From Paulinella micropora (lineage: Eukaryota > Cercozoa > Imbricatea > Euglyphida), in assembly GCA_009731375.1 (NCBI GenBank), contig BJOX01000021.1, forward strand, positions 1,428,392 to 1,492,391: a stretch of DNA of 64,000 nt, given 5' to 3'. The notes beneath the pieces are model-generated. The model saw only the letters and a list, made by a program, of their open reading frames with translations. It was not told where the DNA came from and ran no database searches. The position numbers and the translations under genes were made by a program. Below are positions 47,596-55,982 of the stretch, piece by piece (position 1 is the stretch's first letter; the number at the start of each line of letters is the position of its first letter).

Positions 47596-48702
47596 ATGGA
47601 ACTGCGGCGGCTTTTAGAAGTAGAGGCACCGGAATTGCTGCTAACTGGCAGTAAAGGTTTACTTGTACCGCTGGCACGTCTTATGTACAACAGAGGGGCT
47701 GAGCCAGACCGCCTTGTCACTGCACAGGAGGCGCTGTCAAAGCAGGAGCTCTGGCAAAACAAACTCAGCTGTCCGCAGTGCGAGAAACCGTTGACTTTGG
47801 TGAGGGCTTCTACTGACGGTAAGAAGCGCGCACACTTCAGACACTTAGAACCGCCGGGGGCGGGAGACACCAGAGTCCATGGGGGAGAGGGTCTTCAGCA
47901 CTTGTTAGCCAAGGCGTTTATCCAAGCCAAACTGCCCCAAATTACTTTTACATGGTCTTCGTGTCGTTGCGCGCGAGTCTGCCGCCTAAGTCAACAGCGG
48001 AATTTCGGCGACTGCAGCGTTGTGCTAGAGAAGGCTCTAAGTTCGTTAGCTCGGGGGCGTTTCGGGCTGGCACCAGAGGAAGCAAGGCTCAGACCCGATG
48101 TGACTATATTAGATGAGCACGGAGAGCCCGTAGCGTTTGTGGAGGTCCTAGTCAGCAGCCGCAAGGAAACAAAGCACTGGCAGGCCTATTACAAATTTCC
48201 GGGAGTGATAGGGTTGGAGGTCAGCTTTGGGAAAAACCCGCAGAAAAGCGCGGAGGGTGGCTATGCGTTGCATGACGTAAGCTGTTGGAGACCTCAGGAG
48301 GAATGCCTCGCTTGCGCCGAGAAAAGACAAGCAGAGACAGCGCTTATACAGATTCAATGCGGATATTGCACGGGCGCTAGTATTGTTAGTCGAGCAGAGC
48401 TAAGGTTGTGCTTGCAGTGCCGCCAGCCCCGATTCTACGTCTGCGCGCGCAAGGGGTGCTTTTCGAATGTATGCTTTGAGTGCGGCACCGACACAAGACC
48501 ACATGTGTGTCTCTCAAAGTGTCTGAATGGCTGCGTCATCGAACAAGGCACTCGTACTGGTAGTAGCGCCTTGCGTGCCAAAAATGGGAAGAGAAAGATC
48601 TCAGTGTCGCCTGCGCCGGCTAGCACAAGCAAAGTCCCCCGAGGGACCTTATCGTCGTGGGTGCGGGGTTTGGCACCAGAAGAGGACAAAGTAAAAAAAT
48701 AA
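47596..48702 (+). CDS. CoiA-like nuclease-fold protein
   Basis: 368 residues from the ATG at 47596. The order of motifs is that of CoiA-like proteins: a zinc site C59-x2-C62 ... H80-F-R-H83, then H95-x2-E-x-L-x-H-x3-K (residues 95-106), then R-P-D-V (D168) and F-V-E-V (E183), as in PD-(D/E)xK nucleases. A Cys-rich C-terminal region (about residues 235-320, several C-x2-C pairs) suggests extra zinc binding. The extreme C-terminus has GTLSSWVRGLAPE, shared with the gene at 51.7 kb. CoiA proteins act on DNA during uptake or recombination in bacteria; here a role in viral DNA processing is only inferred. A divergent paralogue is convergent with it at 48.8 kb. Confidence 0.72.
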   Translation: MELRRLLEVEAPELLLTGSKGLLVPLARLMYNRGAEPDRLVTAQEALSKQELWQNKLSCPQCEKPLTLVRASTDGKKRAHFRHLEPPGAGDTRVHGGEGLQHLLAKAFIQAKLPQITFTWSSCRCARVCRLSQQRNFGDCSVVLEKALSSLARGRFGLAPEEARLRPDVTILDEHGEPVAFVEVLVSSRKETKHWQAYYKFPGVIGLEVSFGKNPQKSAEGGYALHDVSCWRPQEECLACAEKRQAETALIQIQCGYCTGASIVSRAELRLCLQCRQPRFYVCARKGCFSNVCFECGTDTRPHVCLSKCLNGCVIEQGTRTGSSALRAKNGKRKISVSPAPASTSKVPRGTLSSWVRGLAPEEDKVKK

Positions 48703-48820
48703 CTTTTTGCATATATAAAATTCAGCTACAGCTAGACAAATGCTACAGAAATGGCGAAGAGCGTGGTTTAAGACTGAGCGCGTGCCAGGCTTTTGTATAG
48801 GCTGCTTTGAATATAATAAA

Positions 48821-49831
48821 TTAAATCTTGTAATTAGAGATTTTCTGGCTCTTGGTCTGGTAGTTCTTGTTTTTTATTAAAAGACGAGCTCCCTCCTTGT
48901 CGAGAGAACATGTGTCTAGGAGAAAGAGTGTCATTCCCAAGATAGCGACCCCTGCCTCGCAAAGGTTAGTGTGTAGCTTAAGACTGGCATCGCGGCTGCC
49001 TCTTCGTCCGAAAGCCACGCGGGCAGACCGCCCTGAAGCAGTGGTTTCTTGATGCGTTCGACCGATGGTTTGCGGCGCAGCCTGTGTTCCATGGCCTTTG
49101 TACATCTCGCGGCCGCTTTGGCTTTTTCTGGCACAAGCAGCGCATTCTCCCATCGGTCGCCAGCAACTGTTGTCCTGCAATACGTAGCCCTTTTCTGCCC
49201 CGCCCGCATGCGTGTGCGAGGCAGCTCCAAGGCTGACCTCGAGTCCTGTCACCTGCGGAATTTTATAAAAAGCCCGCCAGTGCTTTGCCTCCATGCGGCT
49301 GAGCGCGACAAAAGCCACGGGGCCTCCGCGCTTATCTAGTATAGTGACGTCTGGCTTGTACTTGGCTTCCTCCTGCGTCAGGGCGATTCGGCCTTGAGCC
49401 AGAGAGCCCAGCGCTTTCTGTAGCACTGCGCTGCACTCTTCGAAGCTTTTCCGCTGGGCTAGGCGGCAGGCTTGCGCGGAACGGCACGTCGGCCACACAA
49501 AAGTAATTTTTGGCAGATTGGCCTGAATAAACTTCATAGCTAACATTTTCTGAAGCTCCTGCACACTGTGAGCTCTGGCGTCCTCCGGCTCCAACGATGC
49601 CACGTGTCTGAAGTGTGGGAGGCTCTTGCCATCCGTGGACGCAGGCACGACGGTCAGCGGCTTCTTGCATTGTGGGCAGGTAAGCCTGCCACAGTGCCAT
49701 AACTCCTGGTTTGACAGCGCTTCTTGTGTAGTCACGAGGCGTTCGGGCTCCGCTCCTCTGTTCCACACAATGCATGCGAGTGGTACAGACAAGCCTTGTG
49801 CCTCTGTTGCCAAAGAGTGTCGTAGATCCAT
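48821..49831 (-). CDS. CoiA-like paralogue, catalytic Glu lost
   Basis: 336 residues from the ATG at 49831 (MDLRHSLATE); the frame is open further upstream only through C-runs and a gap. It aligns with the 47.6 kb protein through the C-x2-C/H-F-R-H zinc site, the helical part and the P-D-V motif. After that, P-V-A-F-V is followed directly by A-L-S, because three codons present in the paralogue (including the Glu of F-V-E-V) are absent. The nuclease is thus probably inactive. Similarity fades after S-C-W-R-P; the rest of the C-terminus looks unrelated and may be out of frame, since another minus-strand frame (49230-48931) is open there. Likely a degenerating or re-purposed duplicate. Confidence 0.65.
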   Translation of the reverse strand: MDLRHSLATEAQGLSVPLACIVWNRGAEPERLVTTQEALSNQELWHCGRLTCPQCKKPLTVVPASTDGKSLPHFRHVASLEPEDARAHSVQELQKMLAMKFIQANLPKITFVWPTCRSAQACRLAQRKSFEECSAVLQKALGSLAQGRIALTQEEAKYKPDVTILDKRGGPVAFVALSRMEAKHWRAFYKIPQVTGLEVSLGAASHTHAGGAEKGYVLQDNSCWRPMGECAACARKSQSGREMYKGHGTQAAPQTIGRTHQETTASGRSARVAFGRRGSRDASLKLHTNLCEAGVAILGMTLFLLDTCSLDKEGARLLIKNKNYQTKSQKISNYKI

Positions 49832-49861
49832 CTGATGCACGTTTTTGAGCGGTGAGCGCGT

Positions 49862-49892
<31 letters not shown>

Positions 49893-50203
49893 NNNNNNNN
49901 NNCTCCCCTTGTTTTGAGACGAGCACTGTCAGAGAGAGAGGGGGGCGGGCGCCCCCCCCCCTTCTGAACCCTTTCCTTTTTGTCCTCCCCCCCCCTCCCT
50001 CCCCCGAGAGACGGGGTTTCCCTTGTTTTAGAGTAAGAGGTGCTTAAGAAGAAGTTTAGTCTGGACAAAAAAGGCGGGCCCCGCTTGGGCCCCCGCTCTT
50101 GTTTAGGCTGAACTTCTTCGCTCACGTGCAGCGTCCACGGATGGTGATTTTGGCCAAAGCCGTGTAGCGGAATAACAGAAAAAAAAAGAGCGAGGATGTG
50201 TTT
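49832..50203. other. Intergenic region with C-run, gap and inverted repeats
   Basis: A C-run (49864-49892), a 10-N gap (49893-49902), GGGGGCGGGCGCCCCC-type palindrome (about 49940-49965), more C-runs, and an imperfect inverted repeat: AAGAAGTTTAGTCT (about 50050) against AGGCTGAACTTCTT (about 50106) around a GGGCCCCGC core. No gene seen. Confidence 0.55.
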
Positions 50204-51160
50204 TTATTTTTCTCCGCCAGAATGAAAAAACTTTCTTCGAGAACTTTTAGGTTTTTGTACATACAGGGACTGCCGCAATGACTCCGCTTCTTCAGCAGTC
50301 ATTGTAGTTTCGGTGTCGCTCTCCCATGGCAATGCGGGGGTGCGATGCTGTCGTTTGCTAAACCATAAAATAACGCAGGCTATCATTTTGGCCTTGAGCG
50401 CTGTGGCTGCTTGGAGCGTCTTTTCCTTGGATCGGCCCTGGTCGATCCAGACCTGCTCAAGCAGCTCGGCCCAAAACGCTGGCCAGCATAGAAGCGCGCC
50501 AAACATGGAACACGTCTTTGGGAAACTTTCTGGCTTCGTCCGAGATTTTCTGCTTGTCGGTGACAGGCTTTGCCATAACTCGTGTATGCGCCTGCGCACT
50601 GGTTCATTTTCACTACCACCCCAATTGTCGTGCAGGCGCATAAGGGCTCGCAGGACAGGATTCAGTGTGTGCTCGTCTAAAAAAGGCTTTTGAGGCCGAG
50701 CTGCGAGAGCATTCCGTAATAGCTGGTTTATAGTTTCTGTGTCGACAAAGATTTGCTTGGTAAGGTTGTACAAAGTTTCTGAAACACGTTTTCTTGTTTG
50801 TTGCTGCTTCGCAGCAACAAGCAATGACGTGTCTTTACCGAAAATGATGATTTTTGAAATATAAATTGCAGCCTCCTGCGTTTCCCGAAGAAGTTCCTTC
50901 TCCTTTGGTGGTAGTTTTTTCTGCATGCGGTGATCCCAGCAGACTATGGCAGCAAGGAGCCTGACCATCGTACACTTTTGTAGATTTATTCTGTTGTCAG
51001 CATGTTTTGTCGAAAAGCTACCAACTTTAGGAACAAGATGATTGAACGCGTTGTCAAGGCGTTTCATCAACGGATCTGAACCCCGCACAACCCATTCGGG
51101 GTGATGTTTTGTTTCGAAAAGCTCTTCAAAGTATGCTGCATTTTTTGCGATTCCGTACAT
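50204..51160 (-). CDS. Unknown helical protein, 318 residues
   Basis: Starts at the ATG at 51160 (MYGIAKNAAY). All-helical appearance with Lys/Arg/Glu and Leu. No domain, signal peptide or membrane segment recognised. Composition is more AT-rich than the average of the window. A perfect hairpin (TTGTTGCTGC-TTC-GCAGCAACAA) lies inside at 50798-50820. A ~95-base piece of the gene is duplicated upstream at 51300-51395. Confidence 0.7.
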   Translation of the reverse strand: MYGIAKNAAYFEELFETKHHPEWVVRGSDPLMKRLDNAFNHLVPKVGSFSTKHADNRINLQKCTMVRLLAAIVCWDHRMQKKLPPKEKELLRETQEAAIYISKIIIFGKDTSLLVAAKQQQTRKRVSETLYNLTKQIFVDTETINQLLRNALAARPQKPFLDEHTLNPVLRALMRLHDNWGGSENEPVRRRIHELWQSLSPTSRKSRTKPESFPKTCSMFGALLCWPAFWAELLEQVWIDQGRSKEKTLQAATALKAKMIACVILWFSKRQHRTPALPWESDTETTMTAEEAESLRQSLYVQKPKSSRRKFFHSGGEK

Positions 51161-51630
51161 TGTGGAGGATGCTGTTCTTATTTACTAAAGATGAGTGGAA
51201 AGAAGCAGCATACGGCGATCCCAGCCGTATGCTGTGTTTCCCCCGGGCAGGGATAACGCGTCCCTTTCCCCCCCTTCCCCCTCCCCCTCATTTCCAGCCT
51301 GAAGAAGTTTCTCCTCGTTTGGGGGTAATTTTGTCTGCATACGCTGATCCAAGCAGACTATGGCAGCAAGGAGCCTGACCATCGTACACTTTTGTAGAAG
51401 CTTGACCAGCTGGCAGCGTTTGACGAAATTTGTGCGTTGTCAGCTGCTCAAGTTGACAAATTTCGGAACTGCTTGCGTTCGTTCGTTGTTTAGTTCCAAT
51501 TTAGGTTTACAATCGTCATTTGTCTGGCTAAGACACTGAACAATTCCCCCAACCCTGGCCTGTCACACCTCCCGTCGCCACCCCAGCACACCAGAGCAAA
51601 GCGCACACCAGAGGGCAAGGGGGGGGGCAC

Positions 51631-51678
<48 letters not shown>

Positions 51679-51698
51679 GGGNNNNNNNNNNGAAGAAA
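51161..51698. other. Intergenic region with gene-fragment duplication, C-run and gap
   Basis: Contains a duplicated gene fragment (51300-51395), a CAGCATACGG-CGATC-CCAGCCGTATGCTG inverted repeat (about 51205-51232), a pyrimidine tract, a long C-run (51632-51676) and a 10-N gap (51682-51691) directly before the next ATG. Confidence 0.6.
51300..51395 (-). pseudogene. Duplicated fragment of the 50204..51160 gene
   Basis: The plus strand from AGAAGTTTCTCC to CACTTTTGTAGA closely matches 50888-50983 (the stretch from about CAGACTATGGCAGCAAGG to CACTTTTGTAGA is identical). Read on the minus strand it gives MVRLLAAIVC, as in the intact gene, but soon leaves homology. A remnant of tandem duplication. 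Confidence 0.7.
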
Positions 51699-52737
51699 AT
51701 GTCTGTGCAACTACGTTGCACAGGACCCGAGACCCGGGCGGCCAAGAGACGGCGCCTGGGGCTCGAGTCACAGGCGCGGGTTGGGCCCCCGGCCCGACCC
51801 GCTCGTGCAGCGAGCGCAGCCGACAGACTGTGCACCGAGGTGGCGACGCGTGTGCTGGCAGGCGACGCTACGGTGTATGCCCGGTGTGCGCCTGCCAGGG
51901 GCTGGTCGTTGCTGGACACGGTCGTATCGGCGCAGCGCTTCCCCGAGGGCCCGCAGCCGTGGCATGCTGTGAGCCCGACGGAATTTTGGCGGGTGGAGCA
52001 AGCAGTCGCGGCAGGCCACTTGGCGGTCCGCGTGGTAGCGACGCTGCTGCCGCCGTTCCTGGCACAGATTTGCAGGGACTATCTTGCGCCCGCCGCCGTG
52101 GACGACGTGGACGCGAAGGCGTGGCTTGCACTAGCCCGGGAGGGCCGGCAGAAACTCTACACGGTCACGCGCATGCCAGCTATGGCGTCACGGCCTCTTT
52201 TCCGCTACGAACTGAGCGACGACGAGATAGAAATGTGGGGCGACGAGTATTCTCTGAGGCGGAGCCTCAATAAAGCTCTGACGCTACCCTACTTTTCTGC
52301 TGTGCTCGAGTACATGGTAGCCCCGGGATGGGGGCCGATCCTACAGGCAGAGCACGAGCGGAGAGCCAGCCGGCATTTGCAAGAACAGGCGGCTGTCCAC
52401 AACGAACGGCTGGCTCGACTCCGTGAGGCCGTCGAGTCGCTAGTACGCCGCGAGCTGTCTGTGCGACGGGGGGGGGCGCCTCCCCCCCCCCCCCCCCCCT
52501 CTCCCCCCCCCACCCCCCCNNNNNNNNNNAGCTCGTAACTCGCGGGCCCTGCAGGGGCCCAAGAAGAAGAAGAAGAAGACGCAAAAAAAGACGCAGAAGA
52601 AGCAGCAGCAGCAAAAGACCTCCTCCAGCCAGCCGGCGCCAGCTTCCGCGCAGGGGGGGGCCTTGTTGTCGTGGGTGCGACAGCAAGCTCCCGAAGCCTG
52701 TGCGGACTTGGGTAAGCAGGAAAAGGTCTGCGCGTGA
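51699..52737 (+). CDS. Unknown protein with basic tail (interrupted by a gap)
   Basis: The ATG at 51699 directly follows a gap. An N-terminal AAKRRRL motif looks like a nuclear-localisation signal. The helical body reaches about 52460. A Pro run from a C-run leads into a 10-N gap (52520-52529). After the gap an open frame gives a Lys/Gln-rich tail and ends at the TGA at 52737. The last residues include GALLSWVRQQAPE, very like the end of the CoiA-like protein at 48.7 kb. No domain recognised. The tail-coding DNA with the following terminator is partly duplicated at 54301-54370. Confidence 0.62.
52542..52583. repeat. Direct repeat of basic-tail sequence, copy 1
   Basis: 42 bases identical to 54301-54342, containing the GGGCCCTGCAGGGGCCC palindrome and an AAG run. 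Confidence 0.85.
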
Positions 52738-52752
52738 GGAGGAGGAGGAGGA

Positions 52753-52780
52753 GGCCCAGTAGAAGTTTTTAATTAAATTT
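52753..52780. terminator. Repeated gene-end segment with TTAATTAA
   Basis: 28 bases (GGCCCAGTAGAAG... to AAATTT), including TTAATTAA at 52769-52776, are identical to 54343-54370. Confidence 0.5.
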
Positions 52781-52940
52781 GTGTCTACGATTCGGCTCCG
52801 CCACGCGGAGGGAGAGATGCGCGTCGCGCGCAGATGCTCTGTTCAGCCTCTATTTGCAGAATCCGGACTCGAAGGAGAGTTTCGAACAGCTGGCCAGCCC
52901 TGAGCTCTTGAACGAGATCCGCGAGAGTCGCAGGGTGAGA

Positions 52941-54287
52941 ATGCAGCTCCCCGCTGTGCCAGCGCCCAACGGTGCTGGCAAAATAGATCGGGGGGTGTAC
53001 TGGGCCGCCGTGCAGCGCACGGTGCTAGAGCTGCTGCCACGAAGCCTGCGAGCAGTAGAGGGGGCCTCAGAGATAAAGGCGCTGACTTTGAAGTTTGCGA
53101 ACCCCAACCCCTACGCTGCCCTCACGGCCGAAAACGGTGGGTACTTCCCGTTTGTTGTACCCGGCGGCTCGCGCATGAAGCATCTTTGCATACACGAGGC
53201 AACCATAGCAGCCAAGGAGAGGTGCCTGGAAATAAGCAATTGTCCGGTCGACGAACTCGCCTTTATGGACACGATACTGGCAGGCAAGTGCTTGCTTAAG
53301 ATCTCGAGTTGCCAAGAACTAAAAAAGTTAGTAATTGCACTGCGCCAGATCAGAAGCCGTGAAACGGAGCAGAGCTGCCAGGTCGATGTCACATACTGCG
53401 ACAAAGTAAACACTATTTGTCTGGCCGCGCCTGCAAAGGCGCCGCTCGTCGCTACTATCCTTGCTTCGGGATCGGGGAAGGATATGCGGTTGGCGGCTTG
53501 CGGACACGTGTCCATCACCATGCGCATTTGTTCCAAGCCGGAGACGCTTACGCTAGAGATGCTGCCGAGCAGCGTTTCTAGCGCCTTGACTCTCGCCGTC
53601 GAGAGTTGCCAACAAGTACGGAAGGTCGACCTGGTCCCGTGCCAAGGTCGTGGCACCCACGACCTACGACTGAGTTTGTGGAACCTGCCCAGCCTGTCAG
53701 CTTTTGCTCTACCCCCTTCGTTTTTCTCCGGTGGTCTTCTCCGTATCAGTCTTTTTAATTGTGCCGAGCTATCGGAAGTGAGCCTACCAACCTTTGCCTG
53801 CCAGGATACGCATCTGTCATTAATGCGAATGCCTAGTTTGCAGTCAGTCACGTGGGCGCAGGGCTGTGAGATCACGGGCAAGTTGATAGTTGATATTCTC
53901 AAGTGCGACAAGTTAAAGTCTATGGCCCTGCCAAGTAGCCCGCACAGCGAATTAACTGTTAAAATCGCGTCATGCCAAGGGCTACAGCACATTCATTTGC
54001 CGGAGTTTCTCGATTGCTCCAAGGTCGAGCTGAGCCTGACAGGACTGACGAGTCTGACGGCGCTAGAGCTCCCGGCTGGCTGGAATTGCCGTGGCAAATG
54101 CCAGTTGAAAATCAAGGACTGCAAGCAGTTCAGCCGTCTTACTATACAGGAAGGCTTTAGCTGCCAAGAGCTTTCCGCCACCTTCAGCAAAGACTGCGTA
54201 AAAAAAATTCAAGTTGTATGCCCCAAGACCTCAAAAACTTGGTGCAAGACAACGGCGTCTTTTGTCGGCTTATGCGATCTCGTATGA
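52941..54287 (+). CDS. Leucine-rich-repeat-like protein
   Basis: 448 residues from the only early in-frame ATG (52941). The frame is open back to 52779 and reads a sensible helix (SFEQLASPELLNEI, F-box-like) before that ATG, so the true start may be upstream with a non-ATG or broken start. From about 53150 to 54230 there are irregular repeats of ~25 residues of the form L-x-I-x-x-C-x-x-L-x-x-L-x-L-P, typical of LRR solenoids with a Cys in place of Asn. Such proteins usually bind other proteins; with an F-box they act as ubiquitin-ligase adaptors. The stop at 54285-54287 overlaps a short basic frame (ATGA arrangement) inside the duplicated tail segment. Confidence 0.65.
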   Translation: MQLPAVPAPNGAGKIDRGVYWAAVQRTVLELLPRSLRAVEGASEIKALTLKFANPNPYAALTAENGGYFPFVVPGGSRMKHLCIHEATIAAKERCLEISNCPVDELAFMDTILAGKCLLKISSCQELKKLVIALRQIRSRETEQSCQVDVTYCDKVNTICLAAPAKAPLVATILASGSGKDMRLAACGHVSITMRICSKPETLTLEMLPSSVSSALTLAVESCQQVRKVDLVPCQGRGTHDLRLSLWNLPSLSAFALPPSFFSGGLLRISLFNCAELSEVSLPTFACQDTHLSLMRMPSLQSVTWAQGCEITGKLIVDILKCDKLKSMALPSSPHSELTVKIASCQGLQHIHLPEFLDCSKVELSLTGLTSLTALELPAGWNCRGKCQLKIKDCKQFSRLTIQEGFSCQELSATFSKDCVKKIQVVCPKTSKTWCKTTASFVGLCDLV

Positions 54288-54352
54288 GCTCCCGGCTCGT
54301 GCGGGCCCTGCAGGGGCCCAAGAAGAAGAAGAAGAAGACGCAGGCCCAGTAG
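54284..54352 (+). other. Duplicated basic tail and gene end, copy 2
   Basis: A 22-residue frame with a Lys6 run (RALQGP then Lys) starts on the ATGA overlapping the LRR gene stop. The DNA from 54301 equals the 3' part of the 51.7 kb gene with about 170 internal bases missing. It may be a decayed C-terminal tail of the LRR gene, displaced by a frameshift, or recombination debris. Confidence 0.5.
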
Positions 54353-54358
54353 AAGTTT

Positions 54359-54366
54359 TTAATTAA
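54359..54366. terminator. TTAATTAA at convergent gene ends
   Basis: Part of the repeated gene-end segment between the LRR gene and the heliorhodopsin gene. Confidence 0.4.
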
Positions 54367-54470
54367 ATTTTTTTATTACTCTTCTTGCGCACGCTTGTCG
54401 CGTATTCTTTCAACGCTTTTACCAGCGTCGAATTGCATTGAATCGGGGGTTTGTAAAGAACTTGCCATCA

Positions 54471-55601
54471 TTAAGGCGCGGGCTGTGGCTGTGGCAGCCA
54501 GTTGGCAGATTGCCGACTGAGCGACACGAGTGCTAGGCCAGTGAGGGCCATCTTGCTGGTCAGGCTCAGGCAGCAGTAGCCGATTTCGGCGTACGGGTTG
54601 AGGCTACTGCTGCTGAGCCTTGCTGAGCCCCGGCTGCTGAGCAAAGGCGGAGACCGCAGCCGGACGACACAGTAGGCCTCCCAGAAACCAAAGCTGGCAA
54701 AGAAAAGAGACTCTAGCCCAATGGCGGCAAGGATGATAAGTTTGACGTTTTGCCTCTTGCCCCCGGCGGCGACGGGGGGCGTCTCGAGGCTGGCGACGAC
54801 CCCCCCCGCGGCAAACCACAGGGGCAAGAAGGACAGCACGAGCAGTAGCCACGAAAGGCCCCAGCACGCCAGGGTCAGCCCCCGCAGCGCCGCAGCACCA
54901 TTCAAAGTGGCAGGCATATTATGAGATTCCAATGCCTCGTCCGAGGCATTTGCCCTGTCGCGTCCCGGCGTTTCCTTGCCCTGTATGTCATCTTCCAGTA
55001 GCCGGGCCTGCTCTTCAGGCTTGCCTGGCTGCAGAGCAGCTAGCGCTGCCTGCCAGTAGCGCCAGGCGAGCAAAGGGGCAAGTCCCCCGACCCAGACCAT
55101 GAGGGTGCAGAGTACAAACGAGACCACTAACGCTGTCACCGATCGTTCCCCTGCCAGTAGTTGGAGCTGTAACAGCATCAAGGGTGCGGTGATTGAGTAT
55201 TCTAGCCAGCGAGCCGCCGCTGGATACCAGCTGCGCTTCGGCTGACAGCAGCTGTCCAAGAGGTAACACTGGAGCAAGTGGCCTGCTGCAGTGAGGAAAT
55301 GGAAAGCAACCGACAGAGCCCATAGCGAAACGCCAGGGCCGATACTTGTGAGTTGTAGCCAGGCCCCTAAAGTCACGAGGGAGGTCTGGGCCCGTGGCAG
55401 GTCTTTGGCAAAGTCTAGTGCCGGCTCCGCTAGCTGCAGGATGGCAAGCGTCAGGTGTGCCCCAAAAGCTACGAAATTGAGCACAAGAGCAGCAGACCAC
55501 TGACAGGCGTGGTCTGCCGAACCTTCTTCGACAGGCGGCGCCTGCCGGGCAGCCGGCAGGCTGCCCTTGCCGAAGTTCTTGCGTCGTTTTTCTTTCGGCA
55601 T
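54471..55601 (-). CDS. Heliorhodopsin
   Basis: 376 residues from the ATG at 55601. Seven hydrophobic spans can be drawn. Family marks: H-L in span 1 (N-F-V-A-F-G-A-H-L), F-H-F-L-T-A-A-G-H-L-L in span 3, R-W-L-E-Y-S in span 4 with the counter-ion Glu134, and L-S-L-T-S-K-M-A-L in span 7 with Lys350 as retinal attachment site. The N-terminal ~30 residues are basic, as expected for heliorhodopsin with its N-terminus inside. The loop between spans 5 and 6 is long (about 65 residues, charged). Heliorhodopsins are light sensors; a viral one from a coccolithovirus conducts protons. Mirusviruses commonly encode them. Whether this one signals or transports is unknown. Confidence 0.9.
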   Translation of the reverse strand: MPKEKRRKNFGKGSLPAARQAPPVEEGSADHACQWSAALVLNFVAFGAHLTLAILQLAEPALDFAKDLPRAQTSLVTLGAWLQLTSIGPGVSLWALSVAFHFLTAAGHLLQCYLLDSCCQPKRSWYPAAARWLEYSITAPLMLLQLQLLAGERSVTALVVSFVLCTLMVWVGGLAPLLAWRYWQAALAALQPGKPEEQARLLEDDIQGKETPGRDRANASDEALESHNMPATLNGAAALRGLTLACWGLSWLLLVLSFLPLWFAAGGVVASLETPPVAAGGKRQNVKLIILAAIGLESLFFASFGFWEAYCVVRLRSPPLLSSRGSARLSSSSLNPYAEIGYCCLSLTSKMALTGLALVSLSRQSANWLPQPQPAP

Positions 55602-55982
55602 TTCTCGATCTTTTTATTTTAGGAGCTGTCGCTAAGGGAGAGAAAAGAANNNNNNNNNNNNNNNNNNNNNNNNNNNNNNNNNNNNNNNNNNNNNNNNNNN
55701 NNNNNNNNNNNNNNNNNNNNNNNNNNNNNNNNNNNNNNNNNNNNNNNNNNNNNNNNNNNNNNNNNNNNNNNNNNNNNNNNNNNNNNNNNNNNNNNNNNNN
55801 NNNNNNNNNNNNNNNNNNNNNNNNNNNNNNNNNNNNNNNNNNNNNNNNNNNNNNNNNNNAGAAGAAGGCCCGCTGGCTTGTGTCCGAATACCATATAAGA
55901 GAAGAAAAAAAGGCGCAAGGACTTCGGCAGGGAGGGGGGTGTGGTTTTCGTGCAGAAGAAGAAGAAGAAGAAGAAGAAGAAG
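55602..55982. other. Divergent intergenic region with 210-base gap
   Basis: N from 55650 to 55859, then a CATATAAG word (55892-55899) and an (AAG)n repeat (about 55955-55982) immediately before the next ATG. The heliorhodopsin promoter would lie partly in the gap. Confidence 0.55.
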
